Shown here piece by piece: positions 1 to 4,623 of a stretch of 6,296 nucleotides of DNA. The stretch is from contig CATXXF010000068.1 of assembly GCA_958403395.1 (NCBI GenBank), forward strand, positions 1 to 6,296. The letters are read 5' to 3'. The stretch is from an uncultured Collinsella sp. Its GTDB lineage: Bacteria; Actinomycetota; Coriobacteriia; Coriobacteriales; Coriobacteriaceae. The number at the start of each line of letters is the position of its first letter. Positions within the stretch are counted from its first letter, which is position 1. Under the pieces are notes generated by a model that worked only from the letters and a program-made list of their open reading frames with translations, had not been told where the DNA came from and did not search any database. The position numbers and the translations under genes are program-made.

Positions 1-3
1 AGC

Positions 4-28
4 CGAAGAGCACTTAATGTGCTCTTCG
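4..28. other. Perfect stem-loop at left edge of window
   Basis: Positions 4-13 (CGAAGAGCAC) pair perfectly with 19-28 (GTGCTCTTCG), a 10-bp stem with a 5-nt loop TTAAT. No T-run follows on the + strand, and the sequence left of it is outside the window. It could be the terminator hairpin of a gene lying to the left, in either orientation, or a DNA dyad. The structure is certain as sequence; its role is not. Confidence 0.45.
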
Positions 29-94
29 TGCGAGCAGGACTGTAGAGCAGGAAATCTCACTGGCCGCGCCCGGCCCCCCCTGTGGGCGAGCAAG

Positions 95-129
95 CGGACG
101 ACAAACACATCTGTCCAACAATTCGTCCG
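95..129. promoter_or_regulatory. Inverted repeat upstream of ptsH promoter, possible regulator site
   Basis: CGGACGA at 95-101 is the exact reverse complement of TCGTCCG at 123-129, with 21 nt between the arms. The right arm is also inside a smaller dyad, TTCG-TC-CGAA (122-131). Both lie just upstream of the proposed -35 box, where an activator or repressor of the pts genes could bind. No known operator is recognised; the role is inferred from position only. Confidence 0.25.
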
Positions 130-136
130 AAACATA

Positions 137-165
137 ATGAAAAACCGTTTGATGTGAGTTAATAT
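137..165 (+). promoter_or_regulatory. Probable ptsH promoter
   Basis: An AT-rich patch in a GC-rich context gives -10 TAATAT (160-165, 4 of 6 to the vegetative consensus) and -35 ATGAAA (137-142, 4 of 6) at the ideal 17-bp spacing. Transcription would start near 172, giving a leader of about 60 nt that contains the whole structured region before ptsH. The -35 is weak, so an activator or an alternative start is possible. Confidence 0.4.
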
Positions 166-182
166 AAACAACGTCGTGAATC

Positions 183-229
183 TGACTCCTGCCACATGCA
201 TGACAGGGGTTAAACACAAAAAGGAGTCA
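183..229 (+). promoter_or_regulatory. ptsH leader with competing pairings over the ribosome binding site
   Basis: The ptsH Shine-Dalgarno AAGGAG (221-226, 6 nt before the ATG) lies inside AGGAGTCA (222-229), which is perfectly complementary over 8 bp to TGACTCCT (183-190). That same upstream arm can instead pair as ACTCCTG (185-191) with CAGGGGT (204-210), 7 bp with one G-U. The two structures exclude each other: one hides the ribosome binding site and the other frees it. This is the layout of a translational switch. The complementarity is visible in the sequence; a regulatory effect is inference, and no known riboswitch class or protein-binding motif was recognised. Confidence 0.45.
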
Positions 230-232
230 ATT

Positions 233-496
233 ATGGTTTCTGAGAAGGCTACCCTCGTTAATCCTCAGGGTCTGCACATGCGTCCGGCTGGTCTGTTCGC
301 CTCCACCATGGGCAAGTACGCCTGTGACGTGACGGTCGTCACCCCCGAGAAGGAGGTCAACGGCAAGTCCCCGATGGCCCTCATGGCTGCTGGTATCCCC
401 TGCGGTACCGAGGTCGAGGTCAAGTGCGACGGCGCCGACGAGGCCGAGGCTCTGGCTGCTGCCATCGAGCTCATCAAGAGCGGTCTTGGCGAGTAG
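233..496 (+). CDS. ptsH: Phosphocarrier protein HPr
   Basis: HPr is the small cytoplasmic carrier of the PEP:sugar phosphotransferase system. It takes phosphate from Enzyme I on a histidine and passes it to EIIA domains of sugar permeases. The product is 87 residues, normal for the family. The active-site block is GLHMRPA, with phospho-acceptor His15 and Arg17 at their canonical numbers. The regulatory serine, Ser46, sits in NGKSPMAL at its canonical place; in Firmicutes this serine is phosphorylated by HPr kinase for catabolite control. Pro47 directly after it differs from the usual Ile/Leu. The ATG at 233 has AAGGAG 6 nt upstream and gives the canonical N-terminus; an in-frame GTG at 176 has no ribosome binding site. 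All nine glutamates use GAG, as in a highly expressed gene. It is first in a likely ptsH-ptsI-kinase operon, under its own promoter and structured leader. Confidence 0.97.
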   Translation: MVSEKATLVNPQGLHMRPAGLFASTMGKYACDVTVVTPEKEVNGKSPMALMAAGIPCGTEVEVKCDGADEAEALAAAIELIKSGLGE

Positions 497-541
497 AACT
501 CAAACGGGTCGCATGTTGAACAACTAAGTTCATATTTGGGG

Positions 542-577
542 GCGCAGTGACCTGTTGTAAGGTAACTGCGCTCTTTT
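542..577 (+). terminator. Terminator or attenuator between ptsH and ptsI
   Basis: GCGCAGT (542-548) pairs with ACTGCGC (565-571). After one mismatch the stem continues as ACCT (550-553) with AGGT (560-563), leaving a 6-nt loop. The T-rich tail TCTTTT (572-577) follows at once. This has the form of a rho-independent terminator and lies 45 nt after the ptsH stop. Because ptsI follows in the same direction with no strong promoter, it probably lets only part of the transcripts through and so makes more HPr than Enzyme I. The tail is interrupted by one C, so termination may be incomplete. Confidence 0.7.
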
Positions 578-604
578 GTCATGGATATGGCAAAACGCTT
601 TATC
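576..604 (+). promoter_or_regulatory. Weak candidate ptsI promoter
   Basis: TTGTCA (576-581) matches the -35 consensus at 5 of 6 and overlaps the T-tail of the preceding terminator. TTTATC (599-604) lies 17 bp on but matches a -10 box at only 3 of 6. If used, transcription would start near 611, leaving a very short leader before the ptsI ribosome binding site. This is a weak call, offered because ptsI sits behind a terminator. Confidence 0.2.
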
Positions 605-612
605 ACATGACA
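577..612 (+). other. Stem-loop directly upstream of ptsI ribosome binding site
   Basis: TGTCATGGATA (577-587) pairs with TATC (601-604) and CATGACA (606-612), giving an 11-bp stem with one bulged A (605) and a 13-nt loop. It starts where the terminator tail ends and stops two bases before the ptsI Shine-Dalgarno GGAG (614-617), without covering it. It could protect or mark the 5' end of a ptsI transcript, or be a processing site. The role is inferred; the pairing is visible. Confidence 0.4.
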
Positions 613-623
613 CGGAGAGAGGA

Positions 624-2333
624 ATGGGAATGTATCAGGGAGTCAACGCTTCCGAGGGCATCGGTATCGGCACCGTCATGGTCGCCGTCGATCCCGACTT
701 GACGTTTGAGCCGCACGAGGTTGCCGATTCGGCAGCAGAGAAGGAGCGCTATCAGTCCGCTCTTTCGGTCTTCTGCGAGAAGACCCAGGCTCAGGCCGAC
801 CACATGAAGGAGACGGTGGGCGAGGCCGAGGCCGAGATCATGAGCGGACACATTGTCCTGGCTCAGGACCCGGGCATGACCGACGCCATCAACGCCGCCA
901 TTGACGGCGGTACCTGCGCCGAGCAGGCGCTCATGGACACCTCGACCATGTTCGAGAACATGTTCCTGTCCATGGACGACGAGATGTTTCGTCTGCGCGC
1001 GGCCGACATCGCCGACATCCGCACCGGTATTCTGGCCGAGCTGCTGGGCAAGGAGGTCGTTGACCTCTCCGTCCTGCCCGAGAATACTGTCGTTGTCGTT
1101 CACGACCTCACGCCGTCCATGACCGCCACGATCGATAAGGCCCACGTTGCCGGTATCGTCACCGAGACCGGTGGCCGCACGTCGCACTCCGCGATTATTG
1201 CGCGCGCCCTCGAGATCCCGGCTGTCCTTTCGGTTTCCAATAGCTGCACCGCGCTGCGCAACGGTATGACCGTTGTCGTCGACGGTGGCAAGGGTATCGT
1301 TGAGGCCGATCCCGACGAGGAGACGCTCGCCGCATACACCGCCAAGGCCGAGGCCTTCGCTGCCGAGAAGGCAGCCCTCGAGGCCTTCCGCGGCAAGCCG
1401 TCCGTGACTGCCGATGGCATCAAGAAGATCATCGCCTGCAACATCGGTAACCCCGATGACGTGCCCAACGCGCTCGATCACGACGCCGAGGCCATCGGTC
1501 TGTTCCGCTCCGAGTTCCTGTTCATGGACTCTGCTGAGCTTCCTTCCGAGGAGGAGCAGTTCAACGCCTACCGTAAGGTCGCCAGCGCGCTCAAGGGTGC
1601 TCCGGTCATCATCCGCACGCTCGATGTTGGCGGCGACAAGGAGATTCCGTATCTGCACATGGTCAAGGAAGATAACCCCTTCATGGGCTTCCGCGCCGTG
1701 CGTTACTGCCTGGCCAATCCCGACCAGTACAAGGTCCAGCTCCGCGCTCTGCTGCGCGCTAGCGCCTTCGGTGACGTCAAGATCATGATCCCGCTCGTCA
1801 CCTGCGTCGAGGAGGTCTTGGCTGTCAAGGAGCTCGTCGAGCAGTGCAAGGCCGAGCTGACCGAAGAGGGTCGCAAGTTCAACGAGAACATCGAGGTCGG
1901 CATCATGGTCGAGACGCCCGCCGCTTCGCTGCTCGCAGACCGTCTTGCCGAGGTCGCCGACTTCTTCTCCATCGGCACCAACGACCTGATCGGTTACACC
2001 ATGTGCGCCGACCGTGGTAACGACACCATCTCCAACCTGTACCAGGTTTACTATCCCGCCGTGCTCCGCTCGCTCAAGAACATCATCGAGAGCGGCGTGA
2101 AGGCCGGCATCATGGTCGGTATGTGCGGCGAAGCCGCTGCCGATCCGCTGCTCGAGCCGCTGCTGATCAGCTGGGGCCTGGAGGAGTTCTCGATGAGCGC
2201 TCCTTCTATCCTGCGCGCCCGCAAGACCATCAGCCAGTGGACCAAGGCCGAGTGCGACGAGCTCGCCGAGAAGGCGCTCGCCTGCAACACCGCAGCCGAG
2301 GTCAAGGCACTGCTCGAGTCCGCAGCTCGCTAA
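624..2333 (+). CDS. ptsI: PTS Enzyme I, phosphoenolpyruvate-protein phosphotransferase
   Basis: Enzyme I starts the PTS chain: it phosphorylates itself from phosphoenolpyruvate and hands the phosphate to HPr in the cytoplasm. The 569-residue product is of normal length (E. coli has 575). The N-terminal phosphohistidine/HPr-binding part, about residues 1-230, carries GGRTSHSAIIAR with active His188. The C-terminal PEP-binding barrel, about 255-545, carries GLFRSEFLFMD, IIRTLDVGGDKE, DFFSIGTNDL, ADRGND and GMCGEAA, the last with catalytic Cys501. No key residue is missing. Two starts are possible: ATG 624 has GGAG (614-617) 6 nt upstream, while ATG 630 has GAGG 7 nt upstream and would drop two residues (product MYQGVNAS...). 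The choice is close. It follows ptsH after a 127-nt spacer holding a terminator and a second stem-loop, and precedes a sugar-phosphate kinase by 74 nt. Confidence 0.97.
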   Translation: MGMYQGVNASEGIGIGTVMVAVDPDLTFEPHEVADSAAEKERYQSALSVFCEKTQAQADHMKETVGEAEAEIMSGHIVLAQDPGMTDAINAAIDGGTCAEQALMDTSTMFENMFLSMDDEMFRLRAADIADIRTGILAELLGKEVVDLSVLPENTVVVVHDLTPSMTATIDKAHVAGIVTETGGRTSHSAIIARALEIPAVLSVSNSCTALRNGMTVVVDGGKGIVEADPDEETLAAYTAKAEAFAAEKAALEAFRGKPSVTADGIKKIIACNIGNPDDVPNALDHDAEAIGLFRSEFLFMDSAELPSEEEQFNAYRKVASALKGAPVIIRTLDVGGDKEIPYLHMVKEDNPFMGFRAVRYCLANPDQYKVQLRALLRASAFGDVKIMIPLVTCVEEVLAVKELVEQCKAELTEEGRKFNENIEVGIMVETPAASLLADRLAEVADFFSIGTNDLIGYTMCADRGNDTISNLYQVYYPAVLRSLKNIIESGVKAGIMVGMCGEAAADPLLEPLLISWGLEEFSMSAPSILRARKTISQWTKAECDELAEKALACNTAAEVKALLESAAR

Positions 2334-2350
2334 TTTGGTATCAGAGGTAA

Positions 2351-2380
2351 CCGCGTGGTTGGAATGGGCCGGCCACGCGG
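2351..2380 (+). other. Long stem-loop between ptsI and the first kinase gene
   Basis: CCGCGTGG (2351-2358) pairs perfectly with CCACGCGG (2373-2380). The stem continues inward through two T-G wobbles and two G-C pairs to a 6-nt loop AATGGG, 12 pairs in all. No T-run follows, so it is not a classical terminator. In an operon such a hairpin may stabilise the upstream mRNA or separate expression levels of ptsI and the kinase; this is inference. Confidence 0.5.
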
Positions 2381-2390
2381 CCCTCACATA

Positions 2391-2406
2391 TACAGGGGGT
2401 ACTGTA
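2391..2406 (+). promoter_or_regulatory. Unusual ribosome binding site of the first kinase, framed by a small hairpin
   Basis: The only Shine-Dalgarno candidate before ATG 2408 is the G-run 2395-2399, 8 nt upstream, which can pair with CCUCC of 16S rRNA using one G-U. It lies between TACAG (2391-2395) and CTGTA (2402-2406), a 5-bp inverted repeat that would show most of the Gs in a 6-nt loop. CCCT at 2381-2384 could instead cover AGGG (2394-2397). A translational effect is possible but unproven. Confidence 0.35.
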
Positions 2407-2407
2407 A

Positions 2408-3340
2408 ATGTTCTACACGCTAACCGCTAACCCGGCTGTCGACATGACGGTTTCGAGCTCTCCGCTCGAGCCCGATGAGAACGTCCGCACCGGCTCGGCC
2501 AGCTACACGGCTAACGGCAAGGGCCTTGACGTGTCCTTCGCCTTTAAGAAGATGGGCGTTGACACCGTCGCACTCGGCTTCTTTGCTGGCTTCACGGGCA
2601 AGTTCATCGTTGAGGAGGTCATGAACCTGGGTTGCCTCTGCCGCCCGGTCTGGACCGACGGTATCACGCGCATTAACACCTACGTCAACGATGGCCAGCA
2701 CGAGTACGGCATCCTGAACCCGGGTGCTCCGATCACGCCGCAGCACCAGGAGGAGCTCTACAACATCCTGGACACCGCGGGCGATCTTGAGTGCCTGATC
2801 GTCTCCGGCTCCGTGCCTCCCAAAGCTACGCCCGACTTCCTGGCTCAGGTCATGGAACACGCTCAGGCTCGTGGCGCCGACGTCGTCCTGGATCTGTCCT
2901 CCGACAAGCTCAAGGAGCTCGCTCACAAGAAGCCGCTGCTCATCAAGCCGAACCATCACGAGATGAAGGCCATCTTCGGCGTGCCGGTCGACACCGACGA
3001 CGAGGTTCGCGTTGCCATGAAGATGGCTCACGACGCTGGCGTTCAGAACGTGCTGCTCACCCGTGGTAGCCGCGGCGACGCTTACTTCTCCAACGGCGAG
3101 GACATCTGGTACGCCAAGCGTGAGTTCAACATCAAGCTGGTTTCTTCCGTCTGCGCCGGCGATTGCACCCTCGCTGCGTTCCTGCACAAGTGGTACAGGG
3201 ATCGCGACAACGTCGAGGAGGCCATGAAGCTCGCTATGGCCACCGGCGCTAACGTTGCCGAGTCCGTCGGCATTGGCGACTTTGGTCACGTCGACGAGTA
3301 CAGCAAGCGCGTTGCTGTCCGCAAGCTCGATCGTCAGTAA
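2408..3340 (+). CDS. fruK: PfkB-family sugar-phosphate kinase, 1-phosphofructokinase-like (paralogue 1)
   Basis: This is a ribokinase/PfkB-fold enzyme of the 1-phosphofructokinase/tagatose-6-phosphate kinase group, 310 residues, normal for the family. It would phosphorylate a sugar phosphate with ATP in the cytoplasm, most likely fructose-1-phosphate to fructose-1,6-bisphosphate. Visible motifs in order are LTANPAVD (Asp12, sugar contact), NGKGLDVS (36-43), GITRIN, VSGSVPP, LDLSS, LLIKPNHHE and CAGDC (249-253) with the presumed catalytic base Asp252. Three positions are odd: the usual GGKG is NGKG, the usual GAGDS is CAGDC, and the conserved Asn after GKG (Asn43 of E. coli Pfk-2) is Asp41. 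The first two make one ask about altered substrate use, and Asp41 also about weak activity. It is the last gene of the pts operon, followed by a strong terminator. The exact substrate cannot be fixed from sequence; tagatose-6-phosphate is an alternative. Confidence 0.85.
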   Translation: MFYTLTANPAVDMTVSSSPLEPDENVRTGSASYTANGKGLDVSFAFKKMGVDTVALGFFAGFTGKFIVEEVMNLGCLCRPVWTDGITRINTYVNDGQHEYGILNPGAPITPQHQEELYNILDTAGDLECLIVSGSVPPKATPDFLAQVMEHAQARGADVVLDLSSDKLKELAHKKPLLIKPNHHEMKAIFGVPVDTDDEVRVAMKMAHDAGVQNVLLTRGSRGDAYFSNGEDIWYAKREFNIKLVSSVCAGDCTLAAFLHKWYRDRDNVEEAMKLAMATGANVAESVGIGDFGHVDEYSKRVAVRKLDRQ

Positions 3341-3368
3341 TCGAAACGCGACATATTCGTGCACATGC

Positions 3369-3399
3369 GGCGCCCCGGTTTCGGCCGGGGCGCCTTTTT
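3369..3399 (+). terminator. Strong intrinsic terminator after the pts operon
   Basis: GGCGCCCCGG (3369-3378) pairs perfectly over 10 bp, all G-C, with CCGGGGCGCC (3385-3394) around a 6-nt loop. Five Ts follow (3395-3399). It lies 28 nt after the first kinase stop codon and should end the ptsH-ptsI-kinase transcript, separating it from the second kinase gene. Confidence 0.93.
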
Positions 3400-3408
3400 G
3401 TTCCGCCA

Positions 3409-3417
3409 GGGGGGGGG
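3409..3417. repeat. Run of nine Gs upstream of the second kinase promoter
   Basis: Nine consecutive G residues lie in the spacer between the terminator and the second kinase promoter. Runs of this length are prone to slipped-strand length changes. It is about 70 bp upstream of the proposed -10 box, so any effect on expression would be indirect. Confidence 0.6.
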
Positions 3418-3463
3418 TGTCCTGCCGTACTTCATCGCTTCCACACCGTTCACCGAGTTGTCC

Positions 3464-3492
3464 TAGCCTTTTGTCGATGCGTGGAATATACT
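3464..3492 (+). promoter_or_regulatory. Probable promoter of the second kinase gene
   Basis: TATACT (3487-3492) is a 5-of-6 match to the -10 consensus in an AT-rich patch, 35 bp before the start codon. The base 17 bp upstream is TAGCCT (3464-3469), a poor -35. TTGTCC (3458-3463) is better but too distant. Transcription would start near 3499, giving a short leader. A promoter is expected because a strong terminator precedes the gene. Confidence 0.5.
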
Positions 3493-3526
3493 TTCATTAA
3501 CATGTTGCTTCGTGAAAGGAACATTC

Positions 3527-4459
3527 ATGATTTACACGCTCACTGCAAATCCCGCCATTGACTACAACATCGCCTGCGACGGTCTTGACGCCAACACCGT
3601 CACGCGTACCCGCAACGCCGTCTACACGCCCAACGGCAAGGGCCTCAACGTCTCGTTTACGCTTGACCACTACGGTGTCGACACCACGATCCTGGGTTTC
3701 TTCGCCGGCTTCTCGGGTGAGTTCATCGTTAAGGGCGCCGAGGCCCTGGGCGTGCCCGTCAAGCCTGTGTGGACCGACGGCATCACGCGCGTCAACGTGT
3801 TCCTTAATGCCGGCCCCGACACTGAGTACAACATGGTCAACGCTGGTGCCGCCATCAACGAGGCCAATGAGCAGGAGATGTTTGAGCTCATCGATTCGCT
3901 CGATGACATGACCTGCCTGGTTATCAGCGGCTCGCTGCCTCCCAACACTTCCGAGGGCTTCCTGGCCGAGGTCCTGCGCCGCGTCAAGGCCAAGGGGGCC
4001 GAGTTCGTCCTCGACATCTCGAGCCATCAGCTGGCAGACCTTATTGCCATGGAGCCGCTGCTGATCAAGCCCAATGACGACGAGCTGCTCGACATCTTTG
4101 GCATTAAGGTGAGCGGTGGCGACGACGAGTCCGTCAAGGGCGCGATGGCCGAGCTGCACGCCAAGGGCGCCAAGAATGTACTGCTGACCCTTGGTGGCGA
4201 TGGCGCGTATTTCTCCAACGGCGAGCACATCTGGTTTGCCAACCGCACCTTTGAGGTCAAGCTGCTGTCGACCGTCTGCGCCGGCGATTCCTCGCTCGCT
4301 GCCTTCCTGTCCGTGTGGCACGACGCTCCCGAGCGCGTCGAGGACGCCCTGCGCCTTTCGATGGCCACTGGCGCCAACGTGGTCGAGTGCCCCGGTCTGG
4401 GGGATTTTGCCAAGGTGGACGAATATAAGAAGCACATCGAGGTTCGCCAGGTCTGCTAG
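3527..4459 (+). CDS. fruK: PfkB-family sugar-phosphate kinase, 1-phosphofructokinase-like (paralogue 2)
   Basis: This is a second cytoplasmic PfkB-family kinase of exactly 310 residues, co-linear with paralogue 1 and about half identical by eye. Motifs are LTANPAID (Asp12), NGKGLNVS (36-43), GITRVN, ISGSLPP, LDISS, LLIKPNDDE and CAGDS (251-255) with the presumed catalytic base Asp254. It keeps the Asn41 and the Ser after CAGD that paralogue 1 has lost, so it is the more conventional enzyme and the better candidate for 1-phosphofructokinase, but it shares NGKG and CAGD in place of GGKG and GAGD. The ATG at 3527 has AAAGGA (3515-3520) 6 nt upstream and aligns with the start of paralogue 1; a GTG at 3512 has no ribosome binding site. 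It has its own -10 box and lies between two terminators, so it is probably monocistronic and separately controlled. The substrate, fructose-1-phosphate or tagatose-6-phosphate, is inferred. Confidence 0.88.
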   Translation: MIYTLTANPAIDYNIACDGLDANTVTRTRNAVYTPNGKGLNVSFTLDHYGVDTTILGFFAGFSGEFIVKGAEALGVPVKPVWTDGITRVNVFLNAGPDTEYNMVNAGAAINEANEQEMFELIDSLDDMTCLVISGSLPPNTSEGFLAEVLRRVKAKGAEFVLDISSHQLADLIAMEPLLIKPNDDELLDIFGIKVSGGDDESVKGAMAELHAKGAKNVLLTLGGDGAYFSNGEHIWFANRTFEVKLLSTVCAGDSSLAAFLSVWHDAPERVEDALRLSMATGANVVECPGLGDFAKVDEYKKHIEVRQVC

Positions 4460-4492
4460 TTCCGGCACCTTGTCTGAATAGTTTGATTATTT

Positions 4493-4526
4493 CGCATCCG
4501 TCTTAGACTAGGACGGATGCGTTTTT
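4493..4526 (+). terminator. Strong intrinsic terminator after the second kinase gene
   Basis: CGCATCCGTC (4493-4502) pairs perfectly over 10 bp with GACGGATGCG, reading 4512-4521 as the return arm. The stem can extend inward by T-G, T-A and A-T to a 3-nt loop. Five Ts follow (4522-4526). It lies 33 nt after the stop codon and isolates the kinase gene from cca. Confidence 0.93.
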
Positions 4527-4574
4527 GTTTATCGGACTTGCGTGTGCAGTGGAGTCTGTTTCTTGCTAGACTTT

Positions 4575-4603
4575 TTGCAGACGCAATCGATAGCCAATTT
4601 GAT
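4575..4603 (+). promoter_or_regulatory. Candidate cca promoter
   Basis: TTGCAG (4575-4580) and TTTGAT (4598-4603, 4 of 6 to the -10 consensus) are separated by 17 bp in the 97-bp spacer between the kinase terminator and the cca ribosome binding site. The -35 is poor. Some promoter is needed here because a strong terminator precedes it. Confidence 0.3.
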
Positions 4604-4623
4604 AGTCGCAGGAGGCCATAGGC

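Noticed and set aside
30..100. Possible structured non-coding RNA upstream of ptsH (short GGCCG/CGGCC and CGCCC/GGGCG pairings)
   Set aside because: The pairings are short and compete with each other, and no hallmark of RNase P, SRP, tmRNA or 6S RNA was seen.
138..154. Possible cre-like (CcpA) site in the ptsH promoter region, TGAAAAACCGTTTGATG
   Set aside because: The CG core is displaced by one base from the consensus spacing and the right half does not end in CA, so the match is no better than chance.
14..217. Small minus-strand open frame over the ptsH upstream region
   Set aside because: It overlaps the ptsH promoter and leader and has no recognisable domain.
176..232. N-terminal extension of HPr from a GTG at 176
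   Set aside because: It has no ribosome binding site, lies in the structured leader near the likely transcription start, and would spoil the canonical His15 numbering.
603..2387. Very long open frame on the minus strand opposite ptsI
   Set aside because: ptsI has all family motifs, and a biased gene that avoids TTA, CTA and TCA codons leaves the complementary frame open by chance. The antisense product shows no recognisable domain and has low-complexity Leu/Gly/Asp/Val composition. The same applies to minus-strand frames at 2420-3364, 3497-4468 and 4456-6003.
3491..3518. CTTTCAT / GTGAAAG pairing that would cover the second kinase ribosome binding site
   Set aside because: The left arm overlaps the -10 box TATACT, so most of it would not be in the transcript if that promoter is used.
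3512..3526. N-terminal extension of the second kinase from a GTG at 3512
   Set aside because: The Shine-Dalgarno AAAGGA (3515-3520) lies inside that extension and serves ATG 3527, which aligns with the start of the first kinase.
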